64,000 bases of DNA from Bolinopsis microptera. Its lineage: Eukaryota > Ctenophora > Tentaculata > Lobata > Bolinopsidae. The stretch lies in the NCBI RefSeq assembly GCF_026151205.1, contig NC_087080.1:3389096-3453095 (forward strand), read 5' to 3'. The position numbers were made by a program, and so were the translations under genes. Position 1 is the first letter of the stretch; each line of letters begins with the position of its first letter. This document shows positions 1 through 11,001 of this stretch, in pieces. Under the pieces are notes generated by a model. It was not told the DNA's origin. It saw only the letters and a list, made by a program, of their open reading frames with translations, and did not search any database.

Positions 1-2196
1 TAATTTTGCATATAATAGAAACTTGAAATATTATTATATACTGCATTGGTTAGTTGATAAATATAAAGTTAAACAGGGTTTCTACTTGTGACAATGTAAA
101 TATAATATTTAAAATATCCCTTGGCAATTAGTAACTATAACAATGTTGAAGTTAAACAAAGTTTAGGGTTTCAGTGCAGTGGTTGATATGATTAAACTGA
201 GGAGCTTAATACCAACTTGGTTTCTTAGTGACAAATGAGAAAACCTTTATAATGACGTCGGGCCTCTTAGTGGCTTAATTATTAATGGAAAATTCATGGT
301 TTTGGTACCTTGCACGATCTTCAGTTCTGAGGTGTATGTTTAATGTTAACTAACATTTATCAGATCATCTGTCATGTTTAAATCATTTTAAAAGGTTTTG
401 GCACATTTAACTCGATACGCAAGTGATCTGTCAAGATTCAAGAAAGCAGTACATTTTGTCGTGTTTCTTGAAGCCGTGACGTGCAGTGCCATCATGTAAC
501 ACTAAAGGGAACTTTTCTCTGATCCGTACGTCGTGTCAACCTTCAACACGTTTCTCGGGATGATGATAAAAGGAAACGATTAAATTGTGGGTGTAAGAAT
601 AATGTGATCCAACAATTTGCCTACTCTTAAGACAGAGTGGAATTTACACTACCCTGCTAATAAGGTTATTATCAAATAAGGTATAAGTCATGTGCCGGAA
701 CTTGATGAGACGATTTACACCCGGTCTTATCATCAACTGTATGGAAATTGGAGTTTAAAATGTATCAGAATTTGAAGAATTTGAAAAATGTCAAGAATTT
801 GAAACACTTAGATTGCTGAAAGTTGTGTTTACTTGTTTTGCTTATTAGAGCTGTTTGCGTGGGTAATTTAGAAACACTAAACAGAAAAATGTTATGCAGT
901 GATCCTATCTTGTTGACAGTACTATTAAAATTGTTTACTTATTTGTTTTTATCCTATGTTTTATTTGCGTTTTACTCTGACCATTATTCAAGCTATGGAT
1001 ACCAGCGTAAAATTAATAAAATACTGATATACGTAGTTGAAACTCGAAAATGCATTAAATTATACCAAAAACTAAAACATATAGTGTACACTTCATAAAG
1101 TTACATTAGCAGTAATAATACAACAAATGTATAACTATATGTGTATCGTATTACATTATTAGTAGACAGTTGTAAAGTACATTATCACATAATCTGCACG
1201 TGTGGGCATTACCCGCCATGAATATCTGCATAGTTCCCTAATCCTTACTTTAATAATGTTAGGTTTCCATATTATTCTGCTACAGATAACACCACTGTTA
1301 CACCACATTTAAAATTAGTAGTACAGATCCTAGTGTTAAATGATATATAATGTGTTATTATATAATAGATAATATCTTGCTGAGGTCCACTATTATATAT
1401 CTGATATTATAGAAAGTATATGATATGGGTAAACGACCTGCATAAGCCAGGGAACGGCCCATAGCAGGGTAACCAGGATGGCCCGGTACCCAAAAACCTG
1501 ATTAATTATAGAAAGTGTTATGATGTTTAATTAAATGATGTTAATCGGGCAAATCAAAATCCTCTCCCACTAATCAAATCTCGTATAAATAGCACCAGAT
1601 AGCACTTCACCACGGATGTATAGTATCGATCTCAAATACTATTTTGAGTAATTTGTTGAATTGAGTCAGCCCTATCGGCTATTGCGCACTAAAACACACC
1701 TACTCACTGTTAATGTATATTGTATATTGTATACTGTATGATGTATGAGGAAGGCACTAGGCAGCTAAGTGCTATAAAGAACACTCTATATCCCACTCTG
1801 TTGCAGTAACATTACGTTAATTACCACACGTACAGGATACAACACACATACTGCATACTATTTCAGATATTCACACACCACTACTGCACATTCTATAGTT
1901 GCAATTTCAGATATTCACCATTCCAACCACACACACATCTCAAATCTACACGTGGATGCTTCAGAAACACTCATGATACCCATTATTAATCACAATGTAC
2001 TACATAGCTAGAACGTTTAGTGTGTAATGTGAATATAACCGATTAAAATTGATGGAAGAACAATAACCGGACACATAACACAATTATTGATACAATGATG
2101 ATGATAGATGGCTAATTTAGTCGACACTGTGTTGTATTGTGTTTATTGCAGTCAATGTGGCAGAATGTGGATACCATTCAGCTCTAGTATGATGCA
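1..2196. other. AT-rich non-coding stretch
   Basis: No convincing coding region is visible. A 91-codon open frame at 823-1098 (plus) has no recognisable motif and a composition like its surroundings. Only low-complexity TATA/TGTA-rich tracts were seen, for example around 1300-1400 and 1710-1750. Confidence 0.6.
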
Positions 2197-2343
2197 ATGT
2201 GGTAAATGTGGTAAATGTGGTAAATGTGGTAAATAATGAGGTCTGATCATCATCTTCTTACAGCGTTCGATGTCTGTGTGAAGGTAAAATGGTGATATCC
2301 TCTGGATTAATGTGGTAAATGTGGTAAATGTGGTAAATGTGGT
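2197..2343 (+). repeat. two short 9-bp tandem arrays (TGTGGTAAA)
   Basis: About four copies of the 9-bp unit TGTGGTAAA lie at 2197-2235 and about four more at 2310-2343, separated by about 75 bp of unique DNA. The split array looks like one microsatellite interrupted by an insertion, or two independent expansions. Confidence 0.85.
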
Positions 2344-3085
2344 TACGTTTTTCTGTCCACTACTTAGTTACCCACCTTAACACTGTCCCGCTCCAAATCT
2401 TTAACAGTATCCCATCAAGTAACGGTGATACAAGACCACGGTCACCGTGTGTACAAGGTTAAATTGTTAAAATTCCTTAATATGGTGGGAGGCATCAAGC
2501 CGCATCATTGACACCCTCAACACGTGATGCCCATATAAAGAGTGCACTCAAAACATTCCAATGACCTCCCGCTCCTGGCCTTTAACCTTCCGGAATGATC
2601 TGTGACGTGTCAGCTTGTGTTAGCCGTTAAGGAGGCCTGGTTGTTCTCCCATTTGCTGTATATAAAACTATTAACATGTATTCTGGGCTAGCAAACGATT
2701 GACTGAGTACTGGTTTACTTGCTGTAATACATTATATAATATGATCGATAGCCTAATATTACTCGATATCTTATATTCTTCATCAAATTAAAAAAACCGC
2801 ACTATGTAATGAAACAACACATTCGCGTATGTAAGCTGTACTGTACATAAGCTCAACACTTGTTTCCCAAGCGTCACGTGGTACCCACGCTTCTTAAGAG
2901 TTGTTTTTAAAACAATAAGTACAACAGTTTGTCTGCTACTATGTGACACAGTCTCCATCCTGATGGTGTGATCTCATCGCCAACAATCCGAGGTCATGAT
3001 TAACGATCATACACTGGATGTTACCCAAATTTTAAATTGAGTGAGTCTTGATTCTTGTCACTATTTAAGAATGTTAGAATTCGCC
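2344..3085. other. non-coding stretch
   Basis: No open frame with recognisable content and no repeat longer than a few bases was noticed. Confidence 0.5.
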
Positions 3086-3223
3086 GGTTACCGGACAACT
3101 GAACCCAATTTAGATAATTTACACTAACCCTAACTCTAACCCTAACTCTAACCCTAACCCTAACCAACTAAGCTGATTGGTTAGTGGAAACTAGGTTCAA
3201 TCGGGTTCAGTTGTCGGTCACCC
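3086..3223. mobile_element. small inverted-repeat element with a telomere-like core
   Basis: A left arm at 3086-3110, with GACAACTGAACCC as its conserved core, is matched in inverse orientation by GGGTTCAGTTGTC in the right arm at 3197-3223. The arms enclose about 85 bp, half of it a CCCTAA-type repeat. A second inner palindrome, CTAACCA to TGGTTAG, lies just after the array. No target duplication was identified. The layout is that of a non-autonomous foldback or MITE; the family is unknown. Confidence 0.55.
3124..3165 (+). repeat. interstitial telomere-like repeat, CCCTAA with CTCTAA variants
   Basis: About seven tandem hexamers read CCCTAA or CTCTAA on the plus strand, that is TTAGGG/TTAGAG on the minus strand. 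The alternating variants and the inverted-repeat arms around it argue against a true chromosome end. Confidence 0.85.
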
Positions 3224-4040
3224 ACACCACCTTATATAACTAAATATTTGCCTACAAATTATGCATTGTCTTAAAACACATTACACAGTGTAATACACCC
3301 TGTAAAACCACACCCTTCCCAGTTGGAGACTCTTACTTACTTTGCTTATATTATCCTTTGTAAATACAACTCGTCTGTTCGCTCTCAAATTACACCGTTA
3401 TTTCATAGGAGCTTACATTGAACACAGGAACACACAGCCAATTAATGCGTATTTCACAAAATTACGCGACATTTATGCGGGAAGAATGCAACTGAGGATC
3501 CTGGTTTAGACCGGAACTGTGTGAAACATTTAGGGTATTTATATACTTTTGAATAAAATTAAATCCTGGTATGTATCCTCGTAGTGAGTCCTTACTCCTA
3601 GTGTTCCTAAAGGAAGACTCTCCGGATCTCAGCTTACATATTATGGAGCGTCACAGTGTTGACTTGTTGAGTGATCTTAACTAATAGTTAAGATTTAGTG
3701 TGTTAATTTAGTGTTATTTAGTGTTAATTTAGTGTTAATTTGGTGTTAATGTAGAGAGTATAAATTGCACCCGTACAAATGAGTTACTACCGATATGTAA
3801 ATATATTGAGGACTACAAACCGAGGGGACTTGAACTCGTTAGTAGACTGATGTTCTGTGTATTATACACAAAGTGTTTCTAATGTTCACCAGCGCAGGCT
3901 AGCGTGACACTTTCTCAGCTGAGAGTGTGTATTTAGTTGATACTTTCAGCAAAATAACTGTATATATATATGTAATACTAGAAGTACTAACCTGTAATGT
4001 GCACACAGTGTACGCCCTGTATAATATGGTATCATGATTT

Positions 4041-4150
4041 CCTGATGAAGTAGCAAGCTAATGTATAGTACGGAATATGTATCTCTATAATTGTACCTGA
4101 TGAAGTAGCAAGCTAATGTATAGTACGGAATATGTATCTCTATAATTGTA
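4041..4150 (+). repeat. 55-bp perfect tandem duplication
   Basis: The 55-bp segment beginning CCTGATGAAG at 4041 is repeated without visible change from 4096. It lies in non-coding DNA; the overlapping minus-strand open frame (3946-4287) has no family signature. Confidence 0.9.
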
Positions 4151-7100
4151 CCACAAACCGCGCCTGCACCACCAATTAAAACCAAGTCAGTGTCAGCTAC
4201 TTTTTCACAGAGTCTCTTGCGGTTTTTACTTGCTGTATTAAAGACTGGCGTGTAATATCTGTTGGATAATATCTCATGAAACGTCATACTGCGGTGTGAT
4301 GAGTATAGTAGATACTGCTTTACTATCTATCGTATTATATAATATACTTAAATGTGTATTTTATGGTATTACTATTAATCAATCTAACGAAACAAACGTG
4401 TTACTATTTAAAGCTCTAGTGTCACACGAGGGTGTGCACAGTTAAAGTGTCAAACTTAGCAACGAGGAGGTTACACATAAGCTCTACAAGTATCCTATTT
4501 TTAGCGCAATTAGTGTTAAACTCGAAGTTTTGTGTGTAGAATTTTAAAGAATCGACATCATATGTATCTGGTAATGCGTTATGTTTGTCAGCTAACTTTC
4601 CAGATGTTTAAAAATTATAAACTGTAATATGAAACGTATTCCTATACTTCCTAACAAACATGAAATAACCATTGAATCCGAAAAATACATAGTTTAAGTT
4701 TATGCTTTAATCACAATAACGAACACGGCCGCGAAAAGACGGCTACTGAAATCTCAAAATTTTTATTACACTATTTTTAGTAAGTGATTCACAAAATTAA
4801 CCGAATTTTCATATCTGAACAAATCACTCTGGACAATTAAAATGTTCGTTAATACGACAATAGTAAGTACAAACCTGCGTAATCTATCTCCAGGTGCACA
4901 CATCCTCATTACTCTCTACGTCAAATGGGCGTGGTTGTGGATATTTGTTAGGGCTGCGCTCACTGTACAATAAGTGCACTATTTAAAGTGTACTATCTAA
5001 ATTAATTAAGGTTTTACCACGTGAGTTTAATTAAGATGTACTTCTCAAGTCTCAAGTCAGTAAAAAGAGCTGAACAACATATTTGTGGTTGCTGTAAAAT
5101 GTTTGATCAGCAAAATCTCAACAAACTGCCATAAACTACAGCCAGATTGAAACCAGATTAGTGAATGTGTAGTATTAGGCAGTGCACCAGTAATAAGTTC
5201 TTAATAACCAGAATTAAATGAAGTAACTTTTTACTTTTACACTATTTTGCATTCGAACTTATAGGGTGATATTACCTTACTATCGCCTTCAGGAACACCT
5301 ACTTTTTACAACATAACAGTAAGGCGCTTATTCTTGGCTATGTTAAAAGAGCGATTTTCCAGAATTGCACACGCACGTACGTTCGCACTAGCTAGCTCTA
5401 GCTTAGCTCTAGCTTAGCTTGCGTCGCGCGCGTACTTTAATCGAAGCGCATGCGCGCATTAGGCATAAAGCATTTTAATGGCAGGAAGGCATTATTATAT
5501 CTCGATATCATCTGCTACAATACAGTATACACTGTCATCTACTTCCAGATTGTTTTGAACAAAGAACAATTAAGGTAGTCGGTCCTATGTTTAGCTTCTT
5601 GAATAACTGTGTTCCTAGCAACAATTGAGACGATCAACTTCTGCTGACTTTGGCTACACGTTGTATTGGTGACAGCCCTACTTGCTAATAAGAAATTAGA
5701 GACAGTTAAACTGAAAGTGAGCACCACGACCCTTTTTCTGATTATCGCTTGATATACCGATCCTGCAAGAGTTACAGTTTGTGAAACGAACAAAGATTTT
5801 GTATTATCATCTTTACCATTCCCTGGCCCTGTGGCTACTGAAATTCCACTAAGTCTAAAGATCCGTGCCTCTGCTAATAATATTACATATATTCACAACC
5901 TTTGCCTTAAATTAAGGGTAGAAAAAACCTGATATGAATCCTATCTACACTAGACTGTATGTTGTCTGTACACATTCTTAAGGCATGCCTAAAGCGACCA
6001 AAACCTGTCTTACGTATTTTTGGAACAATCCCCTGGGTAATATTACTATTAGTCGTTTAAGTCAAATAATTCGGGTATTTACTAGACTAATTGAAGGTAC
6101 TAGATATGTAAGTTAGCTGTATGTACAGGTCAATTATCTATAGCTTATTATAACGGCACGGCCGCTATACAACAGCTTAAGTGGCTTGCACAAAAGCTTA
6201 AATTGATGTAATGGCACATGTCATTGTATCGCATTTCTAATAGCAATGAACAATTCTCAAACTGAGCTTGACTGACCGCAGTTCCTATGACAATGTAATA
6301 TTATGATGCATTGTTGTCGACAATTATAACTTGCATTGTACAATTTAAACTTTTATATCAAATAGTTGGAGAAATGTTTCCAAACACGTCTCAAATTTTT
6401 CAACCTTGGACTATAGAAGCGCCGTACATTTTAAGAAAATTAGGTAACAACAGCTATTCGCATGGTCGGTTGATGTTGCTACCTTAACTTCTATTATTGC
6501 AACAATATGCCGACTCCACCATAATACTGAGATGTATTTAATACTGTATTACATAAAACAAATGCACAAAAATGTAATATCCTCATTCCTATTATAAGGA
6601 CAAATTAAATGGGACATTAGCATTAAATACTGACGACTTGATGGCATGCCTAATGCCGCATGAAGCCTGCCGTGCCAAGCTTAAGCAGTACAGTTTAAAA
6701 CCGTGTAAGATACAATTGGCGATAAAACCTGTTATAACTGTCCTTTGTCAGTTTAATTCGATGATAAACATTATCCCTATTCCCTAGAAGTAGAAGTAGG
6801 ATGATGTTAGTGGAGATTGGAGATGAGGACAATAAGAAAAATTTCAAATTGTGCAGTCAGATGTACATGTGGTTACGCCTGTTCGGCGGATAGTCAAATG
6901 GGTGAGTTCATTGTTACAACAATTCGCAATTACCGTTTCATTATTATTTAACAAAAGTCTTTAGTTTAACTCTGATGGTTGCTCATTTGTCATGTCATGC
7001 CGAACTACTCTTCGAATAATTGGCCGAATAATTGGTCGAATAACTTGTTTAAACCTGAGATTGTTAAATTTCAAAATGAACTACACCTAAAAGTAATAAA

Positions 7101-7273
7101 CGACATGATCTTTGGAAACCTTAACCTCTTGTTAAACTAATCCAGTTTACAAAATTCAACCAGTTATTCAACTAGTCGGGCGGCATTAGCCATTGTGCAT
7201 TGTGATCGTGATATGATAAGATATTTTACATTGTCTAGTCCATAGTTCCTCCTTGTGCAGCGCATGCGTGAAT
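4151..7273. other. non-coding stretch of about 3.1 kb
   Basis: No recognisable gene. A short CTAGCTTAGCT-type repeat sits at about 5390-5425. The minus-strand open frame at 5539-5793 shows no motif. Confidence 0.5.
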
Positions 7274-7397
7274 GCGTGATGCCTGCACAAGGCACAGGAG
7301 GGCCAAAGTGCAAAGAAACTGCTGCTTACTGCTGCTCTCTGCTGCTAACTTCTTTGCACTTTGGCCCTCCTGTGCCTTGTGCTGCAGGCGTGATGCC
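7274..7397. mobile_element. foldback element 1 with CTG-rich loop
   Basis: Perfect 33-bp arms at 7285-7317 and 7350-7382 flank a 32-bp loop made of three 10-bp repeats (CTGCTGCTTA, CTGCTGCTCT, CTGCTGCTAA). The palindrome is bracketed by a 10-bp direct repeat, GCGTGATGCC, at 7274-7283 and 7388-7397, which looks like a target-site duplication. It shares the inner-arm motif AGTGCAAAGAAACTG with the element at 19.6 kb, and with one change the element at 37.9 kb. Confidence 0.75.
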
Positions 7398-7744
7398 GTG
7401 ATAAGCCCGGCTCTTGAATGAGACAAATTTTTGCTCCGTTTTCTCAAAATGTTCATTTGCTCCAGTGCTCAAAGTTAACTATTCTATCCTAGCAATCTGA
7501 ATTTATCTGCAACCTTTGTTTAATAATGCTGCATAAAATTCTATAATAATCATTATTAATATGTCCAAGTGTCGACTGCTCGCTGCTTCTTATTGAATGT
7601 CAATTATGTCTAACAGTAAATACGAAGTCAATTCTAGACGGCATACGACACGTACGAATGAATTAATCCAAGAATTTGCGCATTGTTTGATCAATTTGTG
7701 GCCTGGGATAAAATTATTTCCACCGGAATCTGGTAGAACACTGT

Positions 7745-7922
7745 TTTACAATGTTTTACACTACACTTTTGCCTTTTTTTATGTATGGTGTAGTAAATAG
7801 CCTTTTACACTTTTTAACGCCTTTTAGGCTATTTTAGGCTACTTTACACTACACTTTTTTACACTTTTTTACACTACACACTTCCCTTTTCTCATGTATG
7901 GTGTAAAAAAAGTGTAGTGTAC
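7745..7922. repeat. direct and inverted TTTTACACTACAC repeats
   Basis: The motif TTTTACACTACAC occurs several times, twice followed by a T-rich tract and ATGTATGGTGTA. An inverted copy, AAGTGTAGTGTA, closes the block at about 7909-7921. It resembles a partly duplicated MITE but no clean boundary can be set. Confidence 0.5.
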
Positions 7923-8706
7923 CACCCCCGGCCCCCCATCGTGATTTCGCTCAACTCTCAATTTGAAATCGAAACGGAAATCGAAATGAAAAACTTGACT
8001 TTCTCCCCAAATTGGGGCAGCTATTAACTAGGTTATTGTAATCTGGTGGATTCGTGTAGTGTTATAGAGTCTCATGATTTGATAGTTCAGAATTAATTTC
8101 AGAATATGAGTATGACGTAGAAATGTCGATACGTTATTCAGCTATTTATTTCCATTACAATCTGTCTTCACTGAGTATATTCAGAAACAATCAGAAATTT
8201 GAATGAAAGAACTAGGTTATTGTAATTGATGCAGGGCTCTGACATTTTTGACTAGGCATTTTAAAGTGATGAAGATGAGTTACACTTGGTATTACAATGT
8301 TACAGTATTACAATGAGAGGTATGATCTGTCATTATTTGAATCAATAGGTCATGGCATTTTGATGTCATGCTAAATGTTTCAATTTAATTGACGCTTTGA
8401 TGTTAATTTAATTTCTGAATTGATAGCTTGATTCGAGATTGATTGCTAAATATGCAATGTCTTTGCACGTGATACTGATGGTCAAATATCCAGGTCGAGT
8501 GTTAGAGTATACTTATTATCATTGGTCATTGGTCACATTTTATTATGTCGGTAATTACATTGTACGAGAAATAGAATTCTTGTTTTGTCGAAGCTGGTTT
8601 TTTTTGCTGATTAACGTACAGACCGTAGTTTCTATAGTGTCACATATTGGGAGTTGTGGCATGATGTTATAAATATTTTGATTTCGCGTTATTTAATTGT
8701 TATTTT
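7923..8706. other. upstream region of the TRPC-like gene
   Basis: No coding signature. The open frame at 8439-8672 has no recognisable motif. Any 5' UTR exon or promoter of the downstream gene could lie here, but none can be pinned down. Confidence 0.4.
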
Positions 8707-8727
8707 CACTAACCAAATTATTTCTAG
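8707..8727 (+). other. predicted 3' splice (or trans-splice) acceptor before the TRPC-like ORF
   Basis: A branch-point-like CACTAAC at 8707-8713 is followed by TTATTTCTAG ending at 8727, 18 nt before the start codon at 8746. This suggests a 5' UTR intron or a spliced-leader acceptor in front of an otherwise uninterrupted coding exon. Confidence 0.5.
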
Positions 8728-8745
8728 CTTTATTTTAAGGTTGAA

Positions 8746-10914
8746 ATGAATTTTGTTGCGGTTCACTCTGCACACAAGAAAGTATCGACGAACGGGGGTC
8801 CGAAACGCAATTTAGAGTTGGTGAGTGCCACTCCCCAGTTTAACTCAAAAGTGCGACTTAGATATCCATCTGACGAAAATGATGAAAACGATGATCATTT
8901 TACCAAGCATATGATAAGTTTTGCTAAAAAAGCTGAACATGATCATGAAGTTTTGAATAAACTTCTAGGTTCTAAGCCTAATTTGCAGCTTTTGATCGAG
9001 GGGAAGGGAGTTAGATTGGATTTTTTAAAGGACCCAATAGGATGGATAAACAATTACAATGCTCACACGAAAAGGTTCTCTGAGGATTCCCACTATCTAG
9101 GATATGTGGTGGGCTTGCTGGAGATAATCGTCAATAGTTCTCCATACGGAGAAGACAGAAATAACATCTACTCCCCCATACTCCTGCTCCAGAAGATGGT
9201 CTCAGTGAAGGCCCTGAAAGCGCGTAGAGATCCCATGAGGACTGCACTGAAACTGCAATATCACCTTCTAGAATACGCTCAGATGGAGAACGATAAAAAC
9301 TGTCTTTACGACAGGAAAATGGAAATGCTGGAGCAAATACCCAGGGACTTTGCTATAAAGCTCATCGAAGTCTGTGTAACACCCCTAGAGGTTTCCAAAC
9401 TGATGAGCTTAAACGACGAAACCATGTTCATTGATGTGTTGAAATCAAAGAACAAGGGACTCGTTGCTTCTAAAATGTACCAGAAAGTTGTCTGGCAAAG
9501 ATTCTGGAGGTCAGAAGTTTGGTCAGAAAAAACAGGAGGAAAATTCACCAAGACATTTAACGGCTTAGGAAGAGCGATGGAGTTTTTCTTTTGGAACATT
9601 TTTTATCTGCCACTAGTTCTCTTCTCAAAATTCTCCAGCTGGGCAGAAAAAAGAATAAAAACAGTGGAAATTGTTTTCTTTTCTCCCTTCAGTTCCTACC
9701 TAGCAGATATACTCAACTACACGATCCTCTTCGGTCTGTTGCTAACCGTTATCGTTACCACAATCCCTGACCCTAAACCAGTGCACCTTCTTATCTTCCA
9801 GCTGCAATCAGGAAACATTACAGCTTCTAACAGCTCCCATTTCAAAGTGGAAGATGATGGAAGTATCCTGGTGAAACTGCCGTCCCCATCCACACCCGGG
9901 TCCGAGTGGTGCTTGTGGGTATGCATTGTTGCCAGGATCCTCACAGAGTGGTACCAAGCATATCATAAAAAGGGTACCATGGCTAAATCCAAGCTGAAAC
10001 AATACTTTAACAGTTTCTCAAACCTGAACGATATAGTTTTGACATTACTGCTCCTAACGGGGATGATCTGCAAGCTTCAAGCATCCATCTCTTCTAAAGT
10101 ATCTGGTCTTTATCATCGTATTGACCACGACCGGATGGTTGCACGAGGGTTGATGCTTACGATTTACTTCTACTGCACTGCAGCTGTGGTTTCCTTGGTT
10201 CACCTCCTGCAGTTCTCCACAATCCATGTTCCTGGTCTTGGGCCCTTGCTTCGAGCCATAAGGGAAATGTTTGCGGAAATCTCACGAGTCATGTTCCTAT
10301 TTGGGTTCTTTTTGATCGGATTCACAGTTCCGATGCTAAGCATCTCGTCTTGTTACCGGATAGTTAATGAGATTGACGGAAGTGATGATAAAGATGGTTT
10401 CTTCTCTTTTCAATCTTTCAGCAGCACAGTAATCTCCCTTGTATGGAACTTGTTTGGAGGCTTATACAATATCCGGAAAGAGAACCTCTACAACTCTCTA
10501 GATAGCGCCATGTCCGTATGTGTGGGCTTTCTCCTCGTTATTTACGAGGTTCTGCTGGGGATAATGTGCATGAACCTGCTCATTGCTATCATGTGTGGTG
10601 CTTACTCCAGAGTAAACGAGGGCAAGTTCGCAAGCTGGAGGTACTCTCAGTTTGAGTCCATCATGGAGTATAATTCCGTCACCAACGTGGAGGGGCACGG
10701 CATGCCCTTCCTGTTTCCATTCAACATTCCGTATATTGTTTTCAATCTTATCACTAAACCCTGCAAGAATCCATTGCTGCTTAGGAACAAAACCCTGAAG
10801 AAGGGAAAGGATAACCTGTTCGCGAGATATCTCTGTCAAACCAGACACATAGACTTTGATGACGAGAAAAGTATGGGAACGGATGATCTTATGACACATA
10901 TGGCGGGCCATTAA
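8746..10914 (+). CDS. TRPC-like cation channel, single coding exon, 722 aa
   Basis: Six-transmembrane channel subunit expected in the plasma membrane and passing cations, as TRPC channels do. Residues 193-260 resemble the TRPC linker (DFAIKLIEVC, then LEVSKLM). SPFSSYL at 313-319 leads into S1 (about 320-340). S2 is about 388-402, S3 428-446, S4 468-490. The S4-S5 linker contains LGPLLRAIREMF (498-509), very like the conserved TRPC LGP segment. S5 is about 510-533, the pore helix 553-568, a selectivity-like WNLFGG at 567-572, and S6 588-617 ending NLLIAIMCGAY. A TRP-helix-like SWRYSQF follows (630-636). At 722 residues it is shorter than most TRPCs. The N-terminal 190 residues show no clear ankyrin repeats, which TRPCs normally carry, so the N terminus is divergent or lost. 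The first ATG follows a splice acceptor. No stop or frameshift interrupts it. Subfamily is less certain than superfamily. Confidence 0.88.
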   Translation: MNFVAVHSAHKKVSTNGGPKRNLELVSATPQFNSKVRLRYPSDENDENDDHFTKHMISFAKKAEHDHEVLNKLLGSKPNLQLLIEGKGVRLDFLKDPIGWINNYNAHTKRFSEDSHYLGYVVGLLEIIVNSSPYGEDRNNIYSPILLLQKMVSVKALKARRDPMRTALKLQYHLLEYAQMENDKNCLYDRKMEMLEQIPRDFAIKLIEVCVTPLEVSKLMSLNDETMFIDVLKSKNKGLVASKMYQKVVWQRFWRSEVWSEKTGGKFTKTFNGLGRAMEFFFWNIFYLPLVLFSKFSSWAEKRIKTVEIVFFSPFSSYLADILNYTILFGLLLTVIVTTIPDPKPVHLLIFQLQSGNITASNSSHFKVEDDGSILVKLPSPSTPGSEWCLWVCIVARILTEWYQAYHKKGTMAKSKLKQYFNSFSNLNDIVLTLLLLTGMICKLQASISSKVSGLYHRIDHDRMVARGLMLTIYFYCTAAVVSLVHLLQFSTIHVPGLGPLLRAIREMFAEISRVMFLFGFFLIGFTVPMLSISSCYRIVNEIDGSDDKDGFFSFQSFSSTVISLVWNLFGGLYNIRKENLYNSLDSAMSVCVGFLLVIYEVLLGIMCMNLLIAIMCGAYSRVNEGKFASWRYSQFESIMEYNSVTNVEGHGMPFLFPFNIPYIVFNLITKPCKNPLLLRNKTLKKGKDNLFARYLCQTRHIDFDDEKSMGTDDLMTHMAGH

Positions 10915-10991
10915 CGATCCCGTGGACCTACCGTGATCCAATATATATGACAGATAAGCGTTTGTGGTGAAATTAAATTTTTAGAATGATT

Positions 10992-11001
10992 AATAAATAA
11001 A
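10992..11001 (+). promoter_or_regulatory. tandem AATAAA polyadenylation signals
   Basis: Two overlapping AATAAA hexamers (10992-10997 and 10996-11001) lie about 80 nt after the TRPC-like stop codon, giving a short 3' UTR. Confidence 0.6.

Noticed and set aside
4041-4150. CTGATGA in the duplicated 55-bp unit as a hammerhead ribozyme core
   Set aside because: The required GAAA partner and stems are not found at suitable spacing.
8746-10914. TRPM or TRPV assignment for the channel
   Set aside because: The pre-S1 SPF motif, DFAIKLIEVC linker and LGP S4-S5 segment fit TRPC better, though a divergent TRP subfamily cannot be excluded.
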